Below the pieces are notes generated by a model, which was not told the DNA's origin, did not search any database, and saw only the letters and a list, made by a program, of their open reading frames with translations. Positions 35,566 to 44,323 of a DNA stretch of 64,000 nt are shown here, piece after piece; the first letter of the stretch is position 1, and every line of letters starts with the position of its first letter. Made by a program: the position numbers and the translations under genes. The DNA is from Deltaproteobacteria bacterium (GTDB lineage Bacteria; Bdellovibrionota; JACOXK01), in contig JACPKQ010000003.1 of assembly GCA_016186995.1 (NCBI GenBank), positions 1 to 64,000 on the forward strand, given 5' to 3'.

Positions 35566-37777
35566 CCTAAAAAAAATCTTTTTTTTCATATTTTGTATTT
35601 CTTTCTTTTTTCATTATTTAAGCTATGCCGCCCTATCAAATAAAATTCACTATAAAGCTAAAAACTATTCATTTGATCCACTTACACAAAAACTGATTCT
35701 GTCAGGCGGAATTGATTTTGGTTATGGGGAAGATAAGGTTCAGGCAGAAAAAGCAGAAATTGATATTAAAAATAAAATTATTACAGTTGAGGGTCAGGTT
35801 CTTCTTAAAATAAGTGATGGAACTGAGATTTCTGCTCAAAAAGTTATTTACCATTATGATACCCAACTTGCTAAAATTTTTGAAGGAAGAGTGACTCAAG
35901 GCTCCAGCATTCTTGTTGCTTCAGAGGTTGATAAAGTAGGACCTAAAAAATACAAGCTTACAAATGGTTATTGGACATCTTGTCAGCATTGTGAAGATGA
36001 ATCACCTGATTGGAGGATATGGGGGCTTTCAACAACAGCTACCATTGAAGAATACGGTTTTGTAACAAGTCCTGTTTTATATATAAAAGGTTTGCCTGTT
36101 TTTTGGTTGCCTTTTCTTATTTTACCCATCAAAAATGAAAGACAATCAGGTTTGTTGTTTCCCAAACATTCTTTTAGTGACAACCATGGATGGGCATTTT
36201 TAAACCAGTTTTTTTTGGCTTTAACTCCTCATCAAGATATGACATTTTCTCATCATTGGTATGAAAAAAGAGGACAAAAGTATGGTTTGGAATATCGATT
36301 AACACCAGCACAAAATTTTTCAGCCGTGTTGAACTCTTATTATCTTAATGATCGTAAATATGGAAAAATCTTCCCTGAACGTCGAGGGGCTGCTTTTTAT
36401 AGACATTCATGGGATATTTCAAAAAATTGGAGCCATAAATTTAAAGCTGCATGGTTAAGTGATGCAGATTATCCAGATGATTTTTCTAAAGAAGTTTCTC
36501 ATTTTTCTGGTGAGACACCCTTAGAAAAGAGCTCAGCTTCTGAATCCAATTTTTTTGTATCTTGGCATACCCCTTATAGTAATCTAACAACTGAAGCTGT
36601 ATATTATCAAAATCTTTTGTCGGCTCACCCTCGCAATTCAAATCAAAATACAGTACATAAATTGCCAGAGCTTGGTTTGTTTATTCATTCGCTACCATTT
36701 TCACGTGATCTGCCTCTGTATTTTAACTTAGAAAGCTCTTATGCTCATTTTAGTAATTTAGGTAAAAATGATTTTATTGATGGTAATAATAATGGACAAT
36801 TCGATATTAAAAATGAACAAGATATTTTGTTGAAGGCTCATCGCCTCGATTTATTTCCAAGGCTTATATTGCCTTTTCATATGGGAAAAGCTTTTGAATT
36901 CATACCTGAAGTAGGGTATCGTGATACGCGTTATCTTAAAGGAGCCTCTCAAGGTTGGGGAACTCGTTCTCTTTTTCGTTTTAGAACAAATCTTTTAACC
37001 AATTTTGAAAAGATTTTTTATTTTCCAGAAGAAAAGGAAGTGAAGGCTTCAAGGCATTCTGTTGAACCACGTTTGGAGTGGACTTATATCCCAAGAATTG
37101 AAACCACAGGGTTGCCTCAGTTTGATAGTGTAGATCAGATTGAGGCTTCCCATAAAATAAGTTATTTTCTTTCAAGCTGGCTTCATTTTAAAAACGTTTC
37201 ACTAGATGAATCAAATAAGAAAGAGACCCATACTTACCCAAAGGCTTTAGAGTTTCGACTCTTTCAAACACTCGATTTAAAAAGGGTTTTTAATCATGAA
37301 AAAAATCCTTGGGAGGATTTAACAGCAAAATTACAACTTGATTTTTTACATTTTGATGCATCAATAGAAAATATTTTTGATGGAAACCGTTTATTTTTAA
37401 AAAATAATACAACAAGTTTTACTATATCAGATAGTTTTTCTAATTCTTATACGTTATCCCATAATTATGTTAGAGATACATCTCACAACGTCAGTTTTGG
37501 GGTTAACCTTAATTTTATAGAGTGGCTCAAACTTTATGGAACGAGTAATTACTCGTTAACGAGTCATCAATTTTTAGAACATAAGGCAGGTTTTCAAATT
37601 TTACCTACTTCACAGTGTTGGATGTTCAAAATGGATTTAATAAATACAAAAGATAGAGGATGGATTTATACTGTAGCTTTTGAGATTATTTTTAGCCCCG
37701 AAAGCAAAATTCTTCTTATTGATCCTGCGACTGAAAATCCTCATGAATTTTTAACAGGTTCGAAAAAACCAAAATGA
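35558..37777 (+). CDS. lptD: LPS-assembly outer membrane protein LptD
   Basis: 739 residues. Signal peptide FFFIFCISFFFHYLSYA, an OstA-like beta-jellyroll (KAKNYSFDPLTQKLILSGGI...GQVLLKISDGTEISAQKVIY, residues ~30-120), then GYWTSCQHCEDESPDWRIWG and PVFWLPFLILPIKNERQSGLLFP, which are LptD family signatures, and a C-terminal barrel of alternating strands. It inserts LPS into the outer leaflet. Cys are present at CQHC before the barrel; the full disulfide pattern of E. coli LptD is not seen. It overlaps folC and pabA by a few bases. Confidence 0.88.
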   Translation: MFNLKKIFFFIFCISFFFHYLSYAALSNKIHYKAKNYSFDPLTQKLILSGGIDFGYGEDKVQAEKAEIDIKNKIITVEGQVLLKISDGTEISAQKVIYHYDTQLAKIFEGRVTQGSSILVASEVDKVGPKKYKLTNGYWTSCQHCEDESPDWRIWGLSTTATIEEYGFVTSPVLYIKGLPVFWLPFLILPIKNERQSGLLFPKHSFSDNHGWAFLNQFFLALTPHQDMTFSHHWYEKRGQKYGLEYRLTPAQNFSAVLNSYYLNDRKYGKIFPERRGAAFYRHSWDISKNWSHKFKAAWLSDADYPDDFSKEVSHFSGETPLEKSSASESNFFVSWHTPYSNLTTEAVYYQNLLSAHPRNSNQNTVHKLPELGLFIHSLPFSRDLPLYFNLESSYAHFSNLGKNDFIDGNNNGQFDIKNEQDILLKAHRLDLFPRLILPFHMGKAFEFIPEVGYRDTRYLKGASQGWGTRSLFRFRTNLLTNFEKIFYFPEEKEVKASRHSVEPRLEWTYIPRIETTGLPQFDSVDQIEASHKISYFLSSWLHFKNVSLDESNKKETHTYPKALEFRLFQTLDLKRVFNHEKNPWEDLTAKLQLDFLHFDASIENIFDGNRLFLKNNTTSFTISDSFSNSYTLSHNYVRDTSHNVSFGVNLNFIEWLKLYGTSNYSLTSHQFLEHKAGFQILPTSQCWMFKMDLINTKDRGWIYTVAFEIIFSPESKILLIDPATENPHEFLTGSKKPK

Positions 37778-38358
37778 TTCTACTGATTGATAACTATGAT
37801 TCTTTTACTTTTAATCTTCTTCAGTATTTAGAAGAAAATAAGATTTCAGTTGCTGTTGTAAAGAATGATCACATTTTTTCAAATAAATTAATTCTCAATA
37901 AATGCCAGGCTCTTGTGATTTCGCCAGGGCCGGGAGTTCCAGAAACTTCCGGAGAAATTCTTCGACTCATTCAAGAATATGCTCAAAAAAAGCCTATTTT
38001 AGGTGTTTGTTTAGGGCATCAAGCACTTAATAATGCCTTTGGAGGAAGATTAAAACACGCGCAAAGAATTATGCATGGGAAAACATCACGCATGAGCCAT
38101 GATGGGCGGGGTGTTTTTTTGAACCTTCCTCAAGAAACACCAGTTATGCGTTATCATTCTTTTGTGGTTGATGAAGAGTATCTTCCAACTTGTCTTAAGG
38201 TGACCGCACGAGCAGAAGATGGAAGTATTATGGGGCTTCGCCATGAAAGCTTACCCTTAGAAGGGGTACAGTTTCATCCAGAGTCTATATTGACAAGTTT
38301 TGGAAAAGCGATTATCAAAAACTTTTTAGATTTCAATAAGTTAGTTAATTCTGTCTAG
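37774..38358 (+). CDS. pabA: Anthranilate/aminodeoxychorismate synthase glutamine amidotransferase subunit
   Basis: 194 residues, class I glutamine amidotransferase. LIDNYDSFTFNLLQYL at the N-terminus, nucleophile Cys in GVCLGHQAL (near 79), and the His-Glu pair in GVQFHPESIL (near 170). It feeds ammonia to chorismate for p-aminobenzoate or anthranilate. Nearness to folC favours folate synthesis (pabA); trpG remains possible. It overlaps lptD by 4 bp. Confidence 0.85.
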   Translation: MILLIDNYDSFTFNLLQYLEENKISVAVVKNDHIFSNKLILNKCQALVISPGPGVPETSGEILRLIQEYAQKKPILGVCLGHQALNNAFGGRLKHAQRIMHGKTSRMSHDGRGVFLNLPQETPVMRYHSFVVDEEYLPTCLKVTARAEDGSIMGLRHESLPLEGVQFHPESILTSFGKAIIKNFLDFNKLVNSV

Positions 38359-38383
38359 AATTATATTCTTCCGGAGAGTTTTT

Positions 38384-39385
38384 GTGGTTAAAGTGGGTAT
38401 TAATGGTTTAGGGCGAATAGGACGTTCTATTTTTCGTGTTGCATTTCAAAATGCAAACTTTGAAATTGCAGCCGTCAATGGGTTAGATTCAGCTCTCACC
38501 AAGGCACATTTACTCCAATATGATTCTGTTCATGGGCGTTATCAACGCTCTGTTCAAGTGACTCAAAGGGGTTTTTCGGTTGATGGAAAAGAAATTTCTG
38601 TTTTAAACTTTTCTCATCCATCCTCCATTCCTTGGAAAGATTATGGGGTTTCACTTGTCTTAGAGTGCACCGGTGTTTTTCGAAAAAGAGAACAAGCAGC
38701 CTTGCATTTAAAAAGTGGTGCTAAAAAAGTTATTATCTCTGCACCTAGTTCAGATGCTGACCTTACAGTTGTTATGGGGGTTAATCACAAGGAATATAAG
38801 CCTCAAAGACATCATGTTATTTCAAATGCTTCTTGCACAACAAATTGTTTAACTCCTGTTTTAGCAGTTTTAGATAAAGAATTTGGAATTGAAAAAGCGC
38901 ACATGACAACCATTCACTCTTATACCGCTGATCAAAGATTGTTAGATTTACCCCATAAAGATTTAAGACGTGCGAGAGCTGCTTCTTTAAATATGATTCC
39001 AACCACCACAGGAGCTTCAAAAACTGCAACCCTTGTTCTTCCGCAGTTGAAAGATAAGGTGACAGGTTTAGCTATGAGGGTTCCAACACCTTGTGCTTCT
39101 TTGATTGATCTTGTGGCACATGTGAGAAAAACTGCAACCAAAGAAAGTGTCAATCAAGCCTTAGAGAGGGCCAGTGAAACCAGGTTTAAAAATATTTTAG
39201 GTTTTTCGAATAAACCACTTGTTTCTTCGGACTACATAGGAGACCCAAGATCTTCTATTGTAGATGGAGAGCTTACAGATGTTGTGGGTGAAAACCTTGT
39301 GAAAGTGATTTCATGGTATGACAATGAAATTGCTTTTTCACATCGAATGGTTGAACTGGCAGAGCTTGTTGCCGAAGGTCTCTAA
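38384..39385 (+). CDS. gap: Glyceraldehyde-3-phosphate dehydrogenase, type I
   Basis: 333 residues starting with GTG after the ribosome site GGAGAG. Rossmann motif VGINGLGRIGRSIFR, catalytic Cys in SNASCTTNCLTPV (near 151), catalytic His in TTIHSYTADQ, and SWYDNEIAFSHRM at the end. It oxidises glyceraldehyde 3-phosphate to 1,3-bisphosphoglycerate. pgk starts one base after its stop codon, so gap-pgk-tpiA forms a glycolytic operon. Confidence 0.95.
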   Translation: MVKVGINGLGRIGRSIFRVAFQNANFEIAAVNGLDSALTKAHLLQYDSVHGRYQRSVQVTQRGFSVDGKEISVLNFSHPSSIPWKDYGVSLVLECTGVFRKREQAALHLKSGAKKVIISAPSSDADLTVVMGVNHKEYKPQRHHVISNASCTTNCLTPVLAVLDKEFGIEKAHMTTIHSYTADQRLLDLPHKDLRRARAASLNMIPTTTGASKTATLVLPQLKDKVTGLAMRVPTPCASLIDLVAHVRKTATKESVNQALERASETRFKNILGFSNKPLVSSDYIGDPRSSIVDGELTDVVGENLVKVISWYDNEIAFSHRMVELAELVAEGL

Positions 39386-39386
39386 A

Positions 39387-40595
39387 ATGCCGCTTCACTA
39401 TTTTAATCATATCATTAAAACAGTTGATGAACTTCCAATTCATGAGGGAGACCGAGTTTTTTTGCGATGTGATTTTAATGTTCCTCTTGATAAGAATAGG
39501 AATATACTAGATGACACTCGCATTCGAGCTTCACTCCCTACAATCCAATATCTTCTTGATAAAAAATCAAAACTTATTTTAGCCTCTCATTTAGGGCGCC
39601 CTAAAGATGCCCCCGCACAAGAGTTTAGCTTAGAGCCTGTTGGCAGACGCCTCTCAGAGCTTCTTAAAAAAGATGTTATTGTGGCAGATGATTGTATAGG
39701 TGAAGGGATTCAAAAAGTTTTAGAAGATGTGGGGCCTGAACAAATTCTTCTTCTTGAAAATCTGCGCTTTAATTCTGGGGAAAAGAAAAATAACCCTGCT
39801 TTTGCACACCACATGTCTTTATTTGTAGATGTTTATGTGAATGATGCTTTTGGAGTAAGTCATAGATCTGATGCTTCTGTAGAGGCTTTACCTCATCTTA
39901 TTAAAAGAAGAGGGTGTGGTTTTCTTATTCAAAAAGAGGTTGAAAATCTCACGCGTGTTTTGGAACACCCTGAAAGACCTTATGTAGCTATCATTGGAGG
40001 TTCAAAAGTATCTGACAAAATAGGGCTTTTAAGAAATCTTATGGTGAAAGCTGATATTGTGCTTGTAGGAGGAGCCTTGGCATATACCTTGTTGAAAGCA
40101 AAAGGGGTAGAGGTGGGAGATTCTTTGGTTGAGGATGAAAAATTACAATTAGCAAAAAATCTTTTCGAAAAAGCAGTTCAAGAAAAGGTAGAGCTTGTTT
40201 TACCCTGTGATCATATTGTGAAAAAAGAAAATGAGAAAGATAGTGAGTATATCATGACGGAAAACCAAAATATTCAAAAAGGTTTTTGTGGAGTTGATAT
40301 TGGGCCAAAAACAATTTCAAAATTTTCATATTATATTTCTCGTGCCAAAACTATTTTTTGGAATGGGCCTTTGGGTATTTATGAAAAACCTCCTTATGAT
40401 GCTGGAACACGTGCTATTGCTCAATTAGTGGGTGAAAGTTCTGTCTATTCTATTGTAGGAGGAGGAGATTGCGTTGCTGCGGTTGCCCAAGCAGGGGTTC
40501 TCCATAAAATTTCTCACATTTCAACAGGTGGTGGAGCAAGTCTTGAATTTTTAGAAGGGAAAATTCTTCCAGGATTAATGAGCTTAAAATCATGA
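39387..40595 (+). CDS. pgk: Phosphoglycerate kinase
   Basis: 402 residues from the ATG at 39387; the track start at 39318 lies inside gap. Substrate motif RVFLRCDFNVPLD, ASHLGRPKD, LLENLRFNSGEKKNNP, FVDVYVNDAFGVSHR, and the nucleotide-binding C-terminal GGGDCVAAV and STGGGASLEFLEGK. It makes ATP from 1,3-bisphosphoglycerate. Overlaps tpiA by 4 bp. Confidence 0.96.
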   Translation: MPLHYFNHIIKTVDELPIHEGDRVFLRCDFNVPLDKNRNILDDTRIRASLPTIQYLLDKKSKLILASHLGRPKDAPAQEFSLEPVGRRLSELLKKDVIVADDCIGEGIQKVLEDVGPEQILLLENLRFNSGEKKNNPAFAHHMSLFVDVYVNDAFGVSHRSDASVEALPHLIKRRGCGFLIQKEVENLTRVLEHPERPYVAIIGGSKVSDKIGLLRNLMVKADIVLVGGALAYTLLKAKGVEVGDSLVEDEKLQLAKNLFEKAVQEKVELVLPCDHIVKKENEKDSEYIMTENQNIQKGFCGVDIGPKTISKFSYYISRAKTIFWNGPLGIYEKPPYDAGTRAIAQLVGESSVYSIVGGGDCVAAVAQAGVLHKISHISTGGGASLEFLEGKILPGLMSLKS

Positions 40596-41398
40596 GAAAG
40601 CCACTTATTATTGCCAATTGGAAAATGAACCATCTTTTAGATGAGGCTTTAAAATTTCTTCAAGATTTTAAACGTGAAAGTGTTTTTTCAAGACTGGAAT
40701 CCAAAAATGCGCCTGAAGTTGCCATAGCGCCTAGTTTTGTTCTTTTAAGTGAGTTACATAAAAAACTTCAATTTAATTCCGTTAAACTTGTCGCTCAAAA
40801 TGTTCATTGGGAAGAGAGGGGTGCTTTTACTGGTGAGGTTTCTCTTTCAATGCTCATCGATGTTGGGTGTGATTATGTCATTATAGGGCATTCAGAAAGA
40901 CGCACTCTTTTTGGGGAAACCAATGCTTTGATTCAAAAGAAAGTTGCAGCAGCGTTAGGAAAACACATAGGGGTTGTTTTATGTGTTGGTGAATCTTTAG
41001 AAGAGAGAGAAAGTGGCAAAACTTTTGATATAGTAGGAGAGCAACTCACAACTGCGCTGTCTTGTCATTCTCTTGAAACTTCCTGTCATTCCCTTGAAAA
41101 AGGGAATCCAGAATTGCCCACAAAGCTTGCAATCGCTTATGAACCTGTATGGGCTATTGGAACAGGGAAAACAGCTCTTCCAGAACAGGCTGAAGAGGTA
41201 CATTTATTTTTGAGAAAACTTCTTTTAAAGCAGTATGGGGAGGTTGCAGATCAAATACGAATCCAGTATGGTGGCAGTGTTAAACCAGATAATATTGCAA
41301 GCCTCATGGCTCAGCCAAATATTGATGGTGCTTTAGTAGGAGGGGCTTCGTTGGAAGCTTCTTCTTTTGCTCACATCATTGAGAAGGCTTTTTTATAG
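40592..41398 (+). CDS. tpiA: Triosephosphate isomerase
   Basis: 268 residues, slightly long for the family. NWKMN at residues 8-12 with the substrate Lys, catalytic His in IIGHSERR (near 96), catalytic Glu in AYEPVWAIGTG, and QYGGSVKPDN all intact. The extra length is a Ser/Cys/His-rich patch (SCHSLETSCHSLEKGN) just before the AYEPVWAIG strand, encoded by a short duplicated repeat with a hairpin. It sits in a surface loop position, so activity is probably kept. Follows pgk in the glycolytic run. Confidence 0.94.
   Translation: MRKPLIIANWKMNHLLDEALKFLQDFKRESVFSRLESKNAPEVAIAPSFVLLSELHKKLQFNSVKLVAQNVHWEERGAFTGEVSLSMLIDVGCDYVIIGHSERRTLFGETNALIQKKVAAALGKHIGVVLCVGESLEERESGKTFDIVGEQLTTALSCHSLETSCHSLEKGNPELPTKLAIAYEPVWAIGTGKTALPEQAEEVHLFLRKLLLKQYGEVADQIRIQYGGSVKPDNIASLMAQPNIDGALVGGASLEASSFAHIIEKAFL
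41063..41107. repeat. Intragenic TGTCATTC repeat pair with hairpin
   Basis: TGTCATTCTCTTGAAA (41063) and TGTCATTCCCTTGAAA (41084) are tandem near-copies. The second forms the perfect hairpin ATTCCCTT GAAA AAGGGAAT (41088-41107). This resembles dispersed TGTCATTCCC...GGGAATCCA intergenic repeats but lies in frame in tpiA. Confidence 0.65.
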
Positions 41399-41407
41399 GA
41401 GATGAAT

Positions 41408-41722
41408 ATGGAAAGTTTTTTTATTTTTCTTCATATCGGAATATGCGTTTTCCTCGTTCTTTCTGTTTTACTTCAAGTAGGAAAAGGTTCTGATATGGGT
41501 GCTGTCTTTGGAGGATCGAGTTCTACTATTTTTGGTACAACGGGGGCTACAACTTTTATTACAAAGGTTACAACTGTGCTAGCTATTTTATTTGTTGTAT
41601 CCTCTGTATATTTAACAGTTTCAAAAAAACAGAAATTATCTGTTTTTGAAGGTGTCAAAACAGAAACAACTACACCTGTTGTCACACCTCCTGCTCCTCC
41701 AGAAGAACAGAAGAAAAATTAA
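41408..41722 (+). CDS. secG: Preprotein translocase subunit SecG
   Basis: 104 residues from the ATG at 41408, which has AGGAG at a normal distance; the track ATG at 41402 abuts that site. Two membrane segments (FFIFLHIGICVFLVLSVLLQ and FITKVTTVLAILFVVSSVYLTV) flank the family motif GKGSDMGAVFGGSSSTIFG. It is the small SecYEG subunit. The C-terminus is a Pro/Thr-rich tail. tpiA-secG-tRNA-Leu is a common order. Confidence 0.92.
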   Translation: MESFFIFLHIGICVFLVLSVLLQVGKGSDMGAVFGGSSSTIFGTTGATTFITKVTTVLAILFVVSSVYLTVSKKQKLSVFEGVKTETTTPVVTPPAPPEEQKKN

Positions 41723-41728
41723 ATTTTT

Positions 41729-41811
41729 GCTCGGGTGGTGGAATTTGGTAGACACGTACGCTTGAGGGGCGTATGGGGAAACCCGTGCTGGTTCGAGTCC
41801 AGTCCCGAGCA
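41729..41811 (+). tRNA. tRNA-Leu (GAG)
   Basis: Acceptor GCTCGGG pairs with CCCGAGC. The anticodon arm is TACGC TTGAGGG GCGTA, giving anticodon GAG. A long variable arm (ATGGGGAAACCCGT) and T-arm GGTTCGAGTCC mark a class II tRNA. CCA is not encoded. It lies 6 bp after secG. Confidence 0.95.
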
Positions 41812-41815
41812 TTTG

Positions 41816-42125
41816 TCATTCCCGCGACCCCCCATTCTTTTTAATTGATGCGAAGCAGCGCTCATATTTAGCTGCATCTTCAATGCAAATGTTTGTGTTG
41901 TAAAAAAAATAAAATCTTTATCGTTTAAGATTTGATAGGGATTCATATTGACTTCAACATTTTTGAAATTTCTAACATAATTGTTTTCCATTGATTTTGA
42001 TTTCCAAATTGTTTTTGATGTTCTAAGTCTAAAAAATTGATAACATGTCCCTTAAAATCTTCATAGGATAGACTTTCAAGATTTTTCAATGCAGTCCGGC
42101 ATAGATGTATTATGTACTATTATTG
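41816..42125 (-). pseudogene. Decayed coding remnant of unknown family
   Basis: On the minus strand, an open stretch without a start (TALKNLESLSYEDFKGHVIN...QWKTIMLEISKML) reads about 54 codons to a stop at 41943, and a second frame reads [19 protein letters not shown] to a stop at 41816. Both read like real protein, suggesting a frameshifted remnant. The 432-bp gap between tRNA-Leu and the phosphatase gene holds nothing else recognisable. Confidence 0.4.
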
Positions 42126-42243
42126 ATGTTTTTATCAATAGAAGAACATAATGACTTTTGAGGTAAAGATTTTATAGTCTTAGGTCGATATGCCTATAGT
42201 CGATATGGCCTATAGAAGAGCATATTTAAAAATGAGGGCTAAG

Positions 42244-42891
42244 ATGAAAAGAATCTTATTTGTACTGGTCATATTTACAGTGTTTTGCGCTATGAGCAGT
42301 TTCGCAGAGGATAAGGCAGAGTATGAAAAAGAAAAAATGCCGCCTGCTAAATTAGAGAAACAAAAGCTTGTCAAAGCGCTTCAGGACGGTGGTTATATCA
42401 TTTATTTTCGTCATCATATAACTGATGATAAAAAAGTCGACGAAGACAGAACAAATCTTAAAGATTGTTCAACACAGAGAAATTTGACAGCGGAAGGCAA
42501 AAAAGGTTCCATTGAGATTGGCCGGGCATTCAGAAAATTAAAAATAAAAGTATCATCTGTTATTTCAAGTCCCTACTGTCGCTGTCGTGATACAGCAGTT
42601 CTCGCCTTTGGAGCAACAGAACTTGATGATGATCTTCAATTTGCCATTTATGATGGGCCAGAAGAGCGCAGACGAAAGGGACAAGCGCTAAGAAAACTTC
42701 TATCTCAAAAACCAAAAGAAAAGACAAATTCTGTTATCGTATCGCATACTGCAAATTTAAAGGAAGCAGCCAATATTTGGCCTAAACCCGAAGGAGTGGC
42801 AATCATCTTTGAGCCAAACGGGAACGGCCAGTTTGAATTTGTTGGCATAGTATTGCCCGATGAATGGAAAAAATATTTAAAACCAAAATAG
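42244..42891 (+). CDS. Exported histidine phosphatase-family protein
   Basis: 215 residues from the ATG at 42244, which has GAGGG six bases upstream and begins a clear signal peptide (MKRILFVLVIFTVFCAMSSFA). The phosphohistidine motif is YFRHHITDD (RHG-like), followed by DCSTQRNLTAEGKK and the second catalytic region SVISSPYCRCRDTA and VIVSHTANLKEA. Periplasmic members of this branch have unknown substrates. It is the first gene after tRNA-Leu and 13 bp before the sensor kinase, so it may belong to the same transcription unit. Confidence 0.82.
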   Translation: MKRILFVLVIFTVFCAMSSFAEDKAEYEKEKMPPAKLEKQKLVKALQDGGYIIYFRHHITDDKKVDEDRTNLKDCSTQRNLTAEGKKGSIEIGRAFRKLKIKVSSVISSPYCRCRDTAVLAFGATELDDDLQFAIYDGPEERRRKGQALRKLLSQKPKEKTNSVIVSHTANLKEAANIWPKPEGVAIIFEPNGNGQFEFVGIVLPDEWKKYLKPK

Positions 42892-42904
42892 CCGGAGTTT
42901 AAGA

Positions 42905-44305
42905 TTGTTTTTTAAAAAAAAAAATTTTAGAAAGATTAAGCTTTTTTTGATTCCAGCTGTTGTAGTTGGTTTCTCAGCAGCACTCATTTTTATTGAGTTC
43001 AAGACATTCAAATTCCAACAAGAAAGCTTCGTTGCCTTCTCAAAAGACCAGATAAATTTAATTCAGATTTCAAAACAACTTGCACTCTTCTCTTCCCAAC
43101 ATATTTTAATGATTCAACTTTTAGCAAAAGCAGGCACTGAATTTGATGAGGAAGAAATATATGAAAATGGAAGACCTATTTTAGATAAAATTGAAAGACT
43201 GAAAATTAAAATTACTCCTTTATTTAAAAATACTTACTTGCAGTCCAAAGAGCCATTAGACGAAATTATGAGAAAAATCCACAACTATTCTGAATTTATT
43301 ACTTCAGTGGTGGCAATATCTTCAGTAAATTTAAAGTTGGCAAATAATTTTATGATAGAAGCCAATAAGGAATTCTCACTTCTTCATATTTCTTTTGACA
43401 ATTTACTGCTCTCATCTGGCTCGCGCAATCAAAATAAGTTTAATTCAATGTTAGAAAATATAAATAAGTCTACTGTTCAATTTGGTTTCTCCGTTATTTT
43501 ATTGGTGCTCATCATTTCACTTATAAGTCTCTGGCTTTCGCGTTCCATACAATCTCTAAGTGCGTCTAGAGAGAAATTACTGTTGGCAAAAAGTGATTTA
43601 GAGGAGAAAGTTGAGTTCTTGGAAATGGCTTCTCATGATATGAAAGCCCCTTTAGCGATCATTCAACTGGCTTCTAAAAGTTTAAATAAAATAAAAACAG
43701 ATAGAGAACAAAGGAAGCTTTGTGAGATGATAAGCAAACAAGCTGAGAGAGCTATAGTGCTTACTTCTGATTTGTTAGAGGTGAGCGCACTGGAAACACA
43801 AGAGCTTCATATTCAAAAAATAAGCATTAACGTCAAAGATTTATTAATAGAAATGGCTGATGACTTTAGGGAATTGGCAAAAGAGAAAGGCATTGGAATT
43901 TCAGTTGATGAAATTGAATCATCTTTGTCAGTTTATGCAGATGAATTACGTTTAGAGCAAGTTTTAAGAAATCTTCTTTCAAATGCTATTAAATTTTCAA
44001 ATAAAGGGACGATTACAATGTCTGCCCAAGAGGTTGCAAAGGATCATGAGAAATTTATTGCATTTTCAGTAAAAGATGAAGGACGAGGTATCCCCAATGA
44101 TAAAATTGGTAAAATCTTTATCATGTTTACTCAAATGAGTACCGAAGATCGCAAGCGCGGCATGGGTTTGGGATTAGCTATTTGTAAGAAAATATGTGAA
44201 AAACATAAAGGTGAAATATGGGTTGAAAGCGAAGAAGGAAAAGGGTCAAAATTTACTTTTATCATCCCAGTTTCTGGAAGCACTATGAGCAAAAACGCTG
44301 TTTAG
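42905..44305 (+). CDS. Membrane sensor histidine kinase
   Basis: 466 residues starting with TTG, with GGAG seven bases upstream. Two membrane helices (LFLIPAVVVGFSAALIFIEF near 15-35 and FGFSVILLVLIISLISLWLS near 196) enclose a helical periplasmic sensor. After a short coiled coil comes the H-box FLEMASHDMKAPLAI, then the HATPase with N-box EQVLRNLLSNAIKFS, G1 VKDEGRGIPNDKIG and G2 KRGMGLGLAICKK. No HAMP domain is evident. It ends 18 bp before the H-NOX gene, so it is a likely partner or target of NO signalling. Confidence 0.88.
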   Translation: MFFKKKNFRKIKLFLIPAVVVGFSAALIFIEFKTFKFQQESFVAFSKDQINLIQISKQLALFSSQHILMIQLLAKAGTEFDEEEIYENGRPILDKIERLKIKITPLFKNTYLQSKEPLDEIMRKIHNYSEFITSVVAISSVNLKLANNFMIEANKEFSLLHISFDNLLLSSGSRNQNKFNSMLENINKSTVQFGFSVILLVLIISLISLWLSRSIQSLSASREKLLLAKSDLEEKVEFLEMASHDMKAPLAIIQLASKSLNKIKTDREQRKLCEMISKQAERAIVLTSDLLEVSALETQELHIQKISINVKDLLIEMADDFRELAKEKGIGISVDEIESSLSVYADELRLEQVLRNLLSNAIKFSNKGTITMSAQEVAKDHEKFIAFSVKDEGRGIPNDKIGKIFIMFTQMSTEDRKRGMGLGLAICKKICEKHKGEIWVESEEGKGSKFTFIIPVSGSTMSKNAV

Positions 44306-44323
44306 TATAATGAGGAGGGAGCT

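Noticed and set aside
40592-41398. Intein or intron in tpiA
   Set aside because: The extra segment is only about 16-20 residues with no splicing motifs; it is explained by the short repeat.
41719-41991. ORF of 90 residues on the minus strand
   Set aside because: It runs antisense through the tRNA-Leu gene (the peptide includes the usual tRNA shadow GLDSNQHGF), so it is a spurious ORF overlapping a likely pseudogene.
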